From Pseudomonadales bacterium (GTDB lineage: Bacteria > Pseudomonadota > Gammaproteobacteria > Pseudomonadales > Ketobacteraceae), in contig JAGUVW010000043.1 in the NCBI GenBank assembly GCA_020062665.1, positions 121,781-185,780 on the forward strand: a stretch of DNA of 64,000 nucleotides, written 5' to 3'. Both the position numbers and the translations under genes were made by a program. Under the pieces are notes generated by a model. That model saw nothing but the letters and a program-made list of their open reading frames with translations. It was not told the origin of the DNA and did no database searches. Every line of letters starts with the position of its first letter. Position 1 is the stretch's first letter. This document shows positions 8,301 through 16,579 of the stretch, piece after piece.

Positions 8301-9737
8301 GTGAAACGGTTTCACGATTTCATCATTGTGGGTTCGGGTGCATCAGGAAGTGTGCTGGCCCATTTTCTCACCCAGGCAGGCGCCGATGTGCTGATGCTGG
8401 AAGCAGGCAAACGCTTCAGCGCCGACACCTTTCCCGCCAACGAAATGGACGCCAACGCCCAGCTGATGTGGAACGGCGGCATGGATGCCAGCACCGACGC
8501 CGGCACTCTGTTCATTCGCGGCAAAGTCGTCGGCGGCGGCACCATCATCAATCAGTGCCTGCTCGACCGCTTCGACGACGTGGCGCTGGACGACTGGCGC
8601 ACAGCCTCCGGCATTCCTTACTTCCGCAGCAGCGAGATGACTCGCCATTACGACGCGGTGGAATCCCATCTGTCGCTGCATTACATGGAAAAATCCGACT
8701 GGAACCGCAACGCGGAACTGTATGTGCAGGGATTCGAAAAACTCGCGCTGGAATGGGCTCCGCTGCGGCGCGGCCAGAAAGATTGCGGCGAAGGTAACGA
8801 CTGCATCGTTTGCCTGGGCGGTTGCCCGCGCAAATCCAAACAGAGCATGCTGGAAACCTTTCTGCCGAAAGCAGAAAAGCAGGGGCTACAGATTCTGTCG
8901 GAATTTGAAGTGGCGGAAGTGGTGCACGGCAGCAGTTTTGTCACCGTGCAGGGCAAGCTGAAAGGCCAGCCACAGACATTGCATGCCCGCAAAGTGATTC
9001 TGGCAGCAGGCGCATTGGGCACTACCCAATTGCTGCTGAAAGCCGGAATGGAAAAACGTCTGCCCGCTTTGGGACAGTACTTCCACTGCCATCCCCAATG
9101 GATGACAGTGGGCCTGTTCGATGAAATCGTCGATTCCCACAAGGGCGCGTTCCAGTCCGTGAAATCCTCCGATCCCCGCTTCCGTCAATGGGGTTTCAAA
9201 CTGGAAAACGTGTTCGCCGGCCCCATCGCCATGAGTCTGCTGAAGCCGGGTTATGGATTCGAGCACCAGCGCTTCATGAAACAGTATCGCAACATGGCCT
9301 GCATTGAAGTGGCCGTGCGGGATCAGGAAGCAGGACAGCTGCGCATCAACAACAAAGGGCGGCTGCAGATTCACAAGCCGTTGTCTGACGGCGACCGTCA
9401 GCGGGCTGATCGCGGCAATCAGGTGGTACACGATATTTTCGGTGCGCTCGGTGCGCGGGAAATCATGACGTCTCCCCTGCGTATCGCACTGCATCTGATG
9501 GGCGGTTGCGGCATCGGCACAGATGAACGCCGTTCTGTGGTGAACGAAGGTTTCCAGGTGCATGGAATGCCGCATCTGTACATCGCGGATTCCTCCATTT
9601 TTCCCAACGCGCCGGGCATCAATCCGAGCCTGTCAGTCATGGCTCTCGCCCACCGCGCCAGTGAAATCATGCTGGCGGACGCGGGCGTGCGTGTGACCAA
9701 ATCGACCCGTTCCCGCAAGCAGGAGCAAAAAGCATGA
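8301..9737 (+). CDS. GMC-family FAD oxidoreductase
   Basis: Flavin-dependent alcohol dehydrogenase/oxidase, 478 aa. GTG at 8301 is chosen because AAGGAG lies 5 nt before it (8290-8295) and MKRFHDFIIVGSGASG then opens directly into the Rossmann FAD motif. The C-terminal GMC signature is HLMGGCGIGTDE...ADSSIFPNAPGINPSLSVMALA. Residues about 157-173 carry a cysteine cluster (DCGEGNDCIVCLGGCP) of the kind seen in some bacterial GMC enzymes. It probably passes electrons to the respiratory chain; substrate unknown. The stop overlaps the next start (ATGA). Confidence 0.88.
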   Translation: MKRFHDFIIVGSGASGSVLAHFLTQAGADVLMLEAGKRFSADTFPANEMDANAQLMWNGGMDASTDAGTLFIRGKVVGGGTIINQCLLDRFDDVALDDWRTASGIPYFRSSEMTRHYDAVESHLSLHYMEKSDWNRNAELYVQGFEKLALEWAPLRRGQKDCGEGNDCIVCLGGCPRKSKQSMLETFLPKAEKQGLQILSEFEVAEVVHGSSFVTVQGKLKGQPQTLHARKVILAAGALGTTQLLLKAGMEKRLPALGQYFHCHPQWMTVGLFDEIVDSHKGAFQSVKSSDPRFRQWGFKLENVFAGPIAMSLLKPGYGFEHQRFMKQYRNMACIEVAVRDQEAGQLRINNKGRLQIHKPLSDGDRQRADRGNQVVHDIFGALGAREIMTSPLRIALHLMGGCGIGTDERRSVVNEGFQVHGMPHLYIADSSIFPNAPGINPSLSVMALAHRASEIMLADAGVRVTKSTRSRKQEQKA

Positions 9738-10150
9738 GTCTGGGTGCCTCTTCACTTTTTACCGCGCGCCAGCTGAGCGGATTGCAAAAGCTGGGCGATA
9801 TTATGCTGCCCGGCCATGGCGATTTTCCCCGTTTTTCGGCCACGGGCTGCATCGAACGCATCGACGATCTGATGGGCACTGCACACCCGGATGACGTGCG
9901 GGATTTCGGCCTGCTGTTACTGGTGCTGCATTATCTGCCTGCCTTCGCCGTCGAATGGATCGTGCGACTGGTCGACAGCGCTCATCGCTGGCCCGATTTT
10001 CTGGCACCGCTGCCGCGCACATTGAACATCGGCATCAAGGGTGTCGTGTTCAGCCTTTATTATTCCGGCTATCACCGCGCCACCTACCAGGGTAAAACCG
10101 GACTCGACGCCATCGACTACCACGTGCACTGCGCACCGGATAAGTCTTGA
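9734..10150 (+). CDS. Small protein coupled to GMC oxidoreductase, unknown function
   Basis: The 138-aa protein is not firmly assigned. It overlaps the GMC gene by 4 nt, so production is coupled. The N-terminus ARQLSGLQKLGDIMLPGHGDFPRFSATGCIERIDDLM resembles the small subunit 3-type partners of membrane-associated gluconate/GMC dehydrogenases, which help maturation or membrane attachment. Two moderately hydrophobic stretches (LLLLVLHYLPAFAVEWIV and a segment near GVVFSLYYSGY) may contact the membrane. An accessory-subunit role is inference from size and position. Confidence 0.72.
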   Translation: MSLGASSLFTARQLSGLQKLGDIMLPGHGDFPRFSATGCIERIDDLMGTAHPDDVRDFGLLLLVLHYLPAFAVEWIVRLVDSAHRWPDFLAPLPRTLNIGIKGVVFSLYYSGYHRATYQGKTGLDAIDYHVHCAPDKS

Positions 10151-10162
10151 GGATTTGCTGAC

Positions 10163-11698
10163 ATGAACACGCCAACTTTACAGGACGTTCCAACCTTCTC
10201 TCCCTTGCTGGAAACCACAGAAGAACAGGCCCGCGATATGTTTGCCCGCGCCGCCCGCGCCAGCGAACGCCTGCGTAAAACCACGGTGGAAGAACGTCTG
10301 CACGCCGTGAAAAAATTGCTGGATCATATCGTTGAACGTCGTGAAGCCATTGCCGACATGATCACCCAGGAAACCCGCAAGTGCCGCTCCGATGCACTAG
10401 TGTCGGAAATCCTCGGCGTGCTCGACAACTGCGAATGGCTGCTGCACAACGCGCAGAAAATCCTGGCCGACAAGAAAGTGCCAACGCCGATCACGTTGCT
10501 GGGCAAGAAATCCCGCATCTGGCACGAGCCGCTGGGCACTGTGCTGGTGATCGCGCCCTGGAACTATCCATTCCATATCGGCATCACCTCCATTCTCGCT
10601 GCCTACGTCTGCGGCAATGCCGTGGTATTCAAGCCGTCGGAAATCACGCCGCTGCAAGGTCTGTTCGAAAGTCTGTTCAGTGTCGATCCCCTGCTGGAGC
10701 AGAGCGTGTTCATCGCCTATGGCACCGGCACCACGGCACAGCGGCTGATCGAACAGAAACCGGCAAAAATCTTCTTCACGGGTAGCGCCCGCACCGGCCG
10801 CAAGATTCTCGCGCAGGCGGCGGAAAAACTGATTCCCGTGGACCTGGAACTGGGCGGCAAGGATCAGGCAATCGTGTTCAGCGACGCGAATCTGCAGCGG
10901 GCAGTGAAAGGCGTGCTGTGGGGCGCACTCACCAACGCCGGACAATCCTGCAGCTCGGTGGAACGCATTTACGTGCAGGACGGCATCTACGATCAGTTCG
11001 TCCAGACCCTGAAAACCGAAATCGACAAGCTGGTGGTGAACGCCGGCGACACCGGCAACGCCGACCTGGGCGGCATGACCGTGGATTTCCAGCTGGATAT
11101 CGTGCGCAAGCAGGTGGACGATGCCCGCGCCAAAGGCGCGAAAATCCTTACCGGCGGCGACGTGCTCTGCGACAACGAGCTGTTCTACCTGCCCACATTG
11201 CTCACCCAGGTGGATGACAGCATGCTGGTGATGCAGCAGGAAACTTTTGGCCCGCTGCTGCCGGTTCTGCGTTTTTCCAGCGAGGAAGAAGTCATCCAGG
11301 TCAGCAACAACACCGAATTCGGCCTCAGTGCCAGCGTCTGGAGCGGCGACAAGATACGCGCGGAACGGGTGGCCCGCCGGCTGGACTGCGGCGCCGTGTC
11401 CATCAACAACGTCATGCTCACCGAAGCCAACCCCTGGCTGCCCTTTGGCGGCACCAAAAATAGCGGCTACGGCCGCCAGAAAGGCGCCGAGGGCCTGCTC
11501 GGCTACACCCGCTCCAAATCGGTTCTGATCGACGCCAACAGCGCCAAGATCGAACCCAATTGGTACCCTTACACCCAGCAAAAGTACAATCTTTTCAGCC
11601 AGTTGATCGACGCCCTGTTCCGCGCCAGCCCCTGGCGCCTGCTCAAGGCCGCCCTGGTGGGCATGAAACTGGAGGCGGAAGCCAAACGGGAACGCTGA
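10163..11698 (+). CDS. Aldehyde dehydrogenase (coniferyl aldehyde dehydrogenase-like)
   Basis: NAD(P)-dependent oxidation of an aldehyde to the acid. The 511-aa product has VLVIAPWNYPFHIGI (substrate/cofactor site), FFTGSARTGRKI, the catalytic glutamate motif DLELGGKDQAIV and the catalytic cysteine in NAGQSCSSVERIYV. The order of motifs fits the AlkH/coniferyl-ALDH class (class 3-like). Twelve nt after the previous gene, so it is the last gene of the operon and would oxidise the aldehyde made by the GMC enzyme. No clear terminator follows. Confidence 0.92.
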   Translation: MNTPTLQDVPTFSPLLETTEEQARDMFARAARASERLRKTTVEERLHAVKKLLDHIVERREAIADMITQETRKCRSDALVSEILGVLDNCEWLLHNAQKILADKKVPTPITLLGKKSRIWHEPLGTVLVIAPWNYPFHIGITSILAAYVCGNAVVFKPSEITPLQGLFESLFSVDPLLEQSVFIAYGTGTTAQRLIEQKPAKIFFTGSARTGRKILAQAAEKLIPVDLELGGKDQAIVFSDANLQRAVKGVLWGALTNAGQSCSSVERIYVQDGIYDQFVQTLKTEIDKLVVNAGDTGNADLGGMTVDFQLDIVRKQVDDARAKGAKILTGGDVLCDNELFYLPTLLTQVDDSMLVMQQETFGPLLPVLRFSSEEEVIQVSNNTEFGLSASVWSGDKIRAERVARRLDCGAVSINNVMLTEANPWLPFGGTKNSGYGRQKGAEGLLGYTRSKSVLIDANSAKIEPNWYPYTQQKYNLFSQLIDALFRASPWRLLKAALVGMKLEAEAKRER

Positions 11699-11739
11699 AC
11701 CTCGGCGGGAAACAGCCAACTCCCAAGCGGGAATATCGC

Positions 11740-11784
11740 TTGTAAATTTCCCAAATGGAACGGTATACTGATTTCAGCATGCCG
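11740..11784 (+). promoter_or_regulatory. Promoter and palindromic operator of the Xre/RES operon
   Basis: Sigma70 elements TTGTAA (11740-11745) and TATACT (11764-11769) are 18 nt apart. A 24-bp inverted repeat at 11761-11784 (CGGTATACTGAT / TTCAGCATGCCG, 9 of 12 positions paired) covers the -10 box. This is the geometry expected for autorepression by the antitoxin. Confidence 0.65.
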
Positions 11785-11799
11785 TTTCAGGAGGCCGCG

Positions 11800-12225
11800 A
11801 TGATTTCCGCCCATCCCGTCACCCAATACCAGCTCAGCGACCGCGAAGACCGCCTCAGCGCCGCCGCGTTGCTCAATTTCTTCGGCATCACCGATGAATG
11901 GGGTCTGTCCACCAAGGAACAGATGGTTCTGCTGGGCAATCCCTCCAAAACCACCTTTTACCGCATGAAGGACTTCTGCGAAGGCAAGAGCGCCAAACCC
12001 GTGCGCCTGAGCCAGGACACCCTGGAGCGGGTGTCGTACATCATGGGCATCTACAAGGCCATCAACATCCTGCTGCCCAACAACCGGCGGGCGGCGGAGT
12101 GGATCAAGGCACCCAACACCGCCGCCCTGTTCGGCGGCCACAGCGCACTGGACAAAATGCTGCAGGGCCGCGTGAGTGACCTGTGCGACGTGCGACGCTA
12201 CCTGGATGCGGAACGGGGCCACTGA
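11800..12225 (+). CDS. Xre/MbcA/ParS-type antitoxin
   Basis: Antitoxin of a type II toxin-antitoxin pair, 141 aa. The ATG at 11800 has a strong AGGAGG site (11789-11794); in-frame ATGs at 11755 and 11779 lie inside or beside the promoter/operator. The protein has an N-terminal helical DNA-binding region (TKEQMVLLGNPSKTTFYRMKDF) and a C-terminal DUF2384-type toxin-binding domain (LSQDTLERVSYIMGIYKAINILLPN...WIKAPNTAALFGGHSALDKML...VRRYLDAERG). The stop overlaps the toxin start. Antitoxin binding to its own operator is known for the family and expected here. Confidence 0.88.
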   Translation: MISAHPVTQYQLSDREDRLSAAALLNFFGITDEWGLSTKEQMVLLGNPSKTTFYRMKDFCEGKSAKPVRLSQDTLERVSYIMGIYKAINILLPNNRRAAEWIKAPNTAALFGGHSALDKMLQGRVSDLCDVRRYLDAERGH

Positions 12226-12962
12226 TGTCGTCACCCACGTACACGGAAGTCTGGGTCGAAGGCCCCCAGTACCGCATCATTCCCACCCGTTTTCCACCTA
12301 TCAATTTTTTCGAGCGCTACACGCCGCCGGAATTGATGGATGCCGCCTTTGAAATCGAATCCCTCACCAACGAACGCCTGCTGGAACAGGTCGGCGATCT
12401 GCATCGCGTGGCGCCGGAAGATCGCATTTCCGGCCCCGGCGCCAGCGTGGTGATGGCAGCATTCACCCACACTGGTAACGGCAGCCGTTTCACCAGCGGC
12501 GATTTCGGTATCTACTACGCGGCGCGGGATCTGGAAACCGCGATTCGTGAAACCGTGTTTCACCGGGAACGTTTTCTGGCAGCCACGTCACAGGCTCCGT
12601 GCGAAATCGAAATGCGCGTGCACAAAGGCACCGTGGTTAAACCTATGGTGGATGTGCGCGGCGAGCCATTCGCGCACTTGCTGAATCCAGATCCAACACA
12701 GTATGCCGTGTCCCAACAATTCGGTGCCGAGATCCGTGCCACCGGAGCCTGGGGCATCCTGTATCCATCGGTGCGCAAGTCCGATGGCGAATGCATCGCG
12801 GCCCTGCGCGCCCCTGCCGTGTCGTTGCCGGTACAAAGCAAACTGTTGGCCTACCACTGGAACGGCAAACGCATCTGCAAGGTGTACGAGAAGAAGGAAA
12901 TTCTGCTTGAACTGGGCGACGACAACGTTCCCCGTCTGCTGCACACCTTGAGCGACATCTGA
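12225..12962 (+). CDS. RES-domain toxin
   Basis: RES-family toxin, 245 aa from the ATG at 12225 (TGATG overlap with the antitoxin stop). Known family members degrade NAD+ (NAD+ phosphorylase or glycohydrolase activity). Visible RES features: the early arginine in EGPQYRIIPTRFPP, the GDFGIYYAARDLETAIRETVFHRE block with the conserved ETAIRE glutamate, and GAWGILYPSVRKSDGECIAAL near the C-terminus. The N-terminal extension is longer than in minimal RES toxins, as in the larger Xre-RES subgroup. It ends 1 nt before the convergent FAD oxidase gene. Confidence 0.88.
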   Translation: MSSPTYTEVWVEGPQYRIIPTRFPPINFFERYTPPELMDAAFEIESLTNERLLEQVGDLHRVAPEDRISGPGASVVMAAFTHTGNGSRFTSGDFGIYYAARDLETAIRETVFHRERFLAATSQAPCEIEMRVHKGTVVKPMVDVRGEPFAHLLNPDPTQYAVSQQFGAEIRATGAWGILYPSVRKSDGECIAALRAPAVSLPVQSKLLAYHWNGKRICKVYEKKEILLELGDDNVPRLLHTLSDI

Positions 12963-12963
12963 A

Positions 12964-14340
12964 TCACACTATCTTGCCCGGATTGAACAGATTCTTGGGA
13001 TCCAGCGCCTGCTTAATGGTGCGCATGACCGCTACCGTGGCGGCGCCTTTTTCCACCACCAGATGCGCTTTCTTTCCAACGCCGATACCATGTTCGCCGG
13101 TGCAGGTACCGCCCACGGCATGCGCTCGCTGAATCAAACGCTGATTGATGCGCTGCGCCTGGGCCAGCGCGTCGCCATCCCCTTCCTTCAAGCTGAACAG
13201 CAAATGAAAGTTACCGTCGCCCACATGGCCGACAATGGGAATCTGTAAACCTTCCAGCCGCAGGTCTGCTTGCGTTTCGCCGATACAGTCCGCCAGCCGC
13301 GACACCGGCACGCACACATCCGTCACCCAACCCTTGCCGCCAGGCACCTCGGCCAGCGCCGCGTAATAAGCATTGTGGCGGGCGTGCCACATGCGTTTCT
13401 TTTCGGTTTCATCGTCGGTTTGCGTCCATCCGGCTGCCTCATGCTCCTCGCACAGCATGCGGGCCATCTCCGCCTGTTCCAACACAGCAGCGGGCGTTCC
13501 GTGAAATTCCAGAAACAGCGTGGGCGATTCCGGATAGGTGGTCTTGCAGTACCGGTTCACCGCCCGCAACGCGTTGTGATCCAGCAATTCGATGCGCGCC
13601 AGCGCAACACCTGACTGGATCAGATCAATCACACTGCGCACCGCCCGCTCCACGTCAGGGAACTGCGCTCGCGCAGCCACCACCGCTTCGGGAATGCCAT
13701 ACAGTTTCAGCCGCGCCTGCGTAATGATGCCCAATGTACCTTCCGAACCGGTGAACAATTCTGTCAGATTGAAGCCGGCACTGGACTTGCGCGCGCCGCT
13801 GCCCGTCGTGACGACATCGCCATTGGCCAACACTGCGCGCAACGCCATCACATTGTGTTTCATTCCGCCGTAGCGAATTGTTGTCGTACCCGATGCCGAT
13901 GTCGCCACCATCCCGCCGATCGTGGCATTGGCGCCCGGATCAACTGGGAAAAACAGCCCCGTATCACGCAGATGATGATTGAGTTGCTCCCGCGTCACGC
14001 CCGGCTCCACTACACAGGCCAGATCATTCACCTCCACCGCCAGAATCCGATTCATCCGCGAACAACCCACGCTCACACCGCCGTGCAGCGCCTGCAGCTG
14101 GCCCTCGACGGATGTACCTGCCCCAAACGGAATCATCGGCACGCCGAACTCATCGCACAATTTTACCAGCGCCACCACATCGGCTTCGGATTCCACAAAC
14201 ACTACCCAATCCGGCGGCGCCACGGCGTGATGGCTTTCACCATGGCCATGCTGTTCACGTACGCTTGCGTTGTCGGAACAGCGCTCGCCAAACAGCGTTT
14301 TCAGACGGGAAGAAAATTCAGCGGGGATTGAAAATGACAT
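12964..14340 (-). CDS. GlcD-type FAD-linked oxidase (D-lactate/glycolate dehydrogenase family)
   Basis: Flavoprotein oxidising a 2-hydroxy acid, 458 aa from the ATG at 14340; a GTG at 14346 is also in frame. FAD-binding PCMH domain: GVPMIPFGAGTSVEGQ (about 67-82), PGANATIGGMVATSASGT, GSEGTLGIITQARLKL. C-terminal FAD-oxidase domain includes PIVGHVGDGNFHLLF and GEHGIGVGKKAHL with metal/substrate histidines, and ends in LDPKNLFNPGKIV. This arrangement fits D-lactate dehydrogenase (cytochrome) or 2-hydroxyacid dehydrogenases. A 12-bp hairpin covers the start codon. It follows the P450 gene on the same strand. Confidence 0.9.
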   Translation of the reverse strand: MSFSIPAEFSSRLKTLFGERCSDNASVREQHGHGESHHAVAPPDWVVFVESEADVVALVKLCDEFGVPMIPFGAGTSVEGQLQALHGGVSVGCSRMNRILAVEVNDLACVVEPGVTREQLNHHLRDTGLFFPVDPGANATIGGMVATSASGTTTIRYGGMKHNVMALRAVLANGDVVTTGSGARKSSAGFNLTELFTGSEGTLGIITQARLKLYGIPEAVVAARAQFPDVERAVRSVIDLIQSGVALARIELLDHNALRAVNRYCKTTYPESPTLFLEFHGTPAAVLEQAEMARMLCEEHEAAGWTQTDDETEKKRMWHARHNAYYAALAEVPGGKGWVTDVCVPVSRLADCIGETQADLRLEGLQIPIVGHVGDGNFHLLFSLKEGDGDALAQAQRINQRLIQRAHAVGGTCTGEHGIGVGKKAHLVVEKGAATVAVMRTIKQALDPKNLFNPGKIV

Positions 14341-14371
14341 GGGCACTGTCCTGTGAAGTGACAGTGCCCAT
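14339..14371 (-). promoter_or_regulatory. Hairpin enclosing the start codon of the FAD oxidase
   Basis: A 12-bp perfect stem (ATGGGCACTGTC at 14339-14350 with GACAGTGCCCAT at 14360-14371) and 9-nt loop lies between the P450 stop and the oxidase. In the transcript the initiation codon sits at the base of the stem. On the minus strand it is followed by only a weak T stretch (CATTTTC), so it is either a poor intrinsic terminator or a translation-blocking structure. Confidence 0.6.
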
Positions 14372-14406
14372 TATTGAGGATAAGACAGAACAACGTCCAG
14401 ATCCGG

Positions 14407-15762
14407 TCAGTCGATCCGCTCCAGCTTCACCGGCAGCTTGTCCGCCGGCACCGGCAGCGATGTCATATCGATCGGCATCTGGTAATTCTTGTCCACACTC
14501 CAGCGATAGTTCAGCAACACCTGATGCAGAATCGCCTTCACCTGCAGATCGGCAAAATGCAAGCCGATGCACATGTGGGCACCACCGCCAAACGGCACAT
14601 AGCAGTAAGCATGACGCTTGTCTTCGCGGCGGCCTTCGCTGAAACGCAGCGGGTCGAACTTCTTCGGCTCAGTCCAGTATTCTTCCATGGAATGGGTGAA
14701 AAACGGCGACACCGAGATCATGGAGCCCTTGGGAATCAGATAACCCTTGTACACCACATCCTTCACGGTCTTGCGCGGAATCGACGGCACCGGCGCACAC
14801 AACCGCAGCGCCTCTTTCATCACCAGCGTCATGCCTTCCAGCGCTTCCAGATCATCGAAATCCAGCTTTTCCTTGTTGAGCGCCCGACTTTCGGCCCGCA
14901 GACGTTCCTGCCACTCGGGATTTTTCGCCAAGTGATAGAACATGGTGCAGAGTGTGATCGTGGAGGTATCGTGCGCCGCCATCATCAGGAAGATCATGTG
15001 ATTGATGACGTCGTCATCGCTGAAACGGTGACCTTCTTCCGTTTCGGCACGGCACAGCTGGCTGAACAGATCGTTACCGTCGCTGTTGCGCTTGCTGGCG
15101 ATCCGTGAACGGAAAAAATCCTCCAGCAGCTTGCGTCCGTCCAGTCCTTTCTTCCAACGGCCACCTGGCACCGGGAACCGGATGATCGACGTGCCGGCAC
15201 GCACCGTATCGACAAATGCCTGATTGATGCTGTCTGCCTCCGGCCCCAGCTGTTCACCCATGAACACTTCGGTGGCCAGATCCAGCGTCAGCTGTTTGAT
15301 CTGGGTGAAGATGTGAAACTTCTTCGACGGCTGCCAGCGGCGGATACCACGAGCAATCGGCTCGTTCATTTCACTGAGGTATTCCACCAGCACCGGCTTC
15401 TTGAACGCATTCTGCATGATGCGGCGATGATGGCGGTGTTCTTCGAAATCCAGCAGCATGATGCCGCGATGGAAAAACTTGCCGATGAAAAAATCCCAGC
15501 CCTGATTGTTCGAAAACAGATCGCCGCGATTCTGGAACACGAACTGGTTGGCGTCGCCACCCACCATGGTCACCATGTTGATGCCCAGCACATTGGCCCA
15601 GGAAATCTCACCAAATTGCTGGTAGCGCTTGCGGGCAAAGCCCATGGGGTCTGCCATTGAATGCAGGGTGTAGCCGATGATGGGCAGCCCCCGGTCGCCC
15701 GGAATCTGTTTGTACTGCATGCCTTGAACCGCCACACCGACGGCATCAGCCTGGGTCGTCAT
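14407..15762 (-). CDS. Cytochrome P450
   Basis: Heme-thiolate monooxygenase, 451 aa. I-helix oxygen-activation motif is AAHDTST (about residues 268-274); ExxR is in MKEALRLCAP; the heme loop is PFGGGAHMCIGLHFA with the ligand cysteine. No N-terminal membrane anchor is evident, so it is a soluble class needing separate redox partners, and none are encoded nearby. Substrate is unknown. The divergent TetR gene is the probable regulator. Confidence 0.95.
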   Translation of the reverse strand: MTTQADAVGVAVQGMQYKQIPGDRGLPIIGYTLHSMADPMGFARKRYQQFGEISWANVLGINMVTMVGGDANQFVFQNRGDLFSNNQGWDFFIGKFFHRGIMLLDFEEHRHHRRIMQNAFKKPVLVEYLSEMNEPIARGIRRWQPSKKFHIFTQIKQLTLDLATEVFMGEQLGPEADSINQAFVDTVRAGTSIIRFPVPGGRWKKGLDGRKLLEDFFRSRIASKRNSDGNDLFSQLCRAETEEGHRFSDDDVINHMIFLMMAAHDTSTITLCTMFYHLAKNPEWQERLRAESRALNKEKLDFDDLEALEGMTLVMKEALRLCAPVPSIPRKTVKDVVYKGYLIPKGSMISVSPFFTHSMEEYWTEPKKFDPLRFSEGRREDKRHAYCYVPFGGGAHMCIGLHFADLQVKAILHQVLLNYRWSVDKNYQMPIDMTSLPVPADKLPVKLERID

Positions 15763-15812
15763 AGTCAGTCTCCCGATGATTTTTTAAGTATGGTTGAGAA
15801 TCCCTCTGCAGA

Positions 15813-15827
15813 CCTGTTTTAAGCAGG
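15813..15827. promoter_or_regulatory. Candidate TetR operator, imperfect palindrome
   Basis: CCTGTTTTAAGCAGG is a 15-bp near-palindrome (CCTGyTTwAArCAGG) in the P450-tetR divergent intergenic region, about 50 nt from the P450 start. A binding role is inferred from position and symmetry only. Confidence 0.4.
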
Positions 15828-15858
15828 TTGCTGACAGAATAGGAAGCGGATGATTACA

Positions 15859-15872
15859 ATACAACCCTGTAT
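15859..15872. promoter_or_regulatory. Second palindrome in the P450-tetR intergenic region
   Basis: ATACA-ACCC-TGTAT is a perfect 5-bp inverted repeat 25-40 nt before the TetR start codon. It could be part of an autoregulatory operator. Confidence 0.35.
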
Positions 15873-15897
15873 GTTTTTCCTAACAGGATTTGTATTC

Positions 15898-16434
15898 ATG
15901 ACCATCGTCAGCAAACAGGAATGGCTTCAGGCGGGTCTCAACCAGCTGCGGGAATTCGGCTGCCAGGCGATCTCCGGCGAAAAACTGGCCCGGCGCCTGG
16001 ACGTGACACGAGGCTCTTTCTATCACCACTTCAAGAACATGGACGACTACGTGGAGCAGCTGATGGGTGAATGGGAACAGTCCTACACTCTGGAACTGCT
16101 GAAAAAATCCCACAGCAGCGACCCACGCCAGGAAATGACCCAGCTGCTGGAGTTGGCCTGGAACACGGACATCAATCTGGAAGTGGCCGTGCGACAATGG
16201 GGCTTCAGCCACCCGCTGGTGCAGGCCCACATCGAAAAAATCGACCGCCTGCGGCTCGCGCACATTTCGAATCTCTACACCGTACTGGTGAATGACCCTG
16301 AGAAAGGCCGCCAGTACGGCACCATTGCCTACTACGGTCTGCTGGGCGCATTGCATGCTTCACCCCGCCTCACGCGAAGCAGTCTCAAGGCGCTGATACT
16401 GGAAATCCAGAGCTTGCTACTGGCAGGACTCTGA
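15898..16434 (+). CDS. TetR/AcrR-family transcriptional regulator
   Basis: Ligand-responsive repressor, 178 aa. The ATG at 15898 has AACAGGA 10 nt before it; the more upstream in-frame ATG at 15850 would put the palindrome inside the gene. The helix-turn-helix is AISGEKLARRLDVTRGSFYHHFKNMDDYVEQL (about residues 22-53), the standard TetR recognition helix pattern. It is divergent from the P450 gene, its likely target. The ligand is unknown. Confidence 0.88.
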   Translation: MTIVSKQEWLQAGLNQLREFGCQAISGEKLARRLDVTRGSFYHHFKNMDDYVEQLMGEWEQSYTLELLKKSHSSDPRQEMTQLLELAWNTDINLEVAVRQWGFSHPLVQAHIEKIDRLRLAHISNLYTVLVNDPEKGRQYGTIAYYGLLGALHASPRLTRSSLKALILEIQSLLLAGL

Positions 16435-16466
16435 TTCCGCTCGAATTCCCTAACTCGTTGTAAATT

Positions 16467-16494
16467 TTGCAAAAAGCGGTTTGCCCGTTACACT
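16467..16494 (+). promoter_or_regulatory. Sigma70 promoter of the yfiR operon
   Basis: TTGCAA (16467-16472), 16-nt spacer, TACACT (16489-16494), placed 85 nt before the likely yfiR start. Confidence 0.5.
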
Positions 16495-16579
16495 TTAATG
16501 AATCCGCCTGAAGACTGAAGGATTGACTGCCAGATGCAGCGATCCCTTCTCCATGTCTACCAAAGGAATGCGCAACGTA

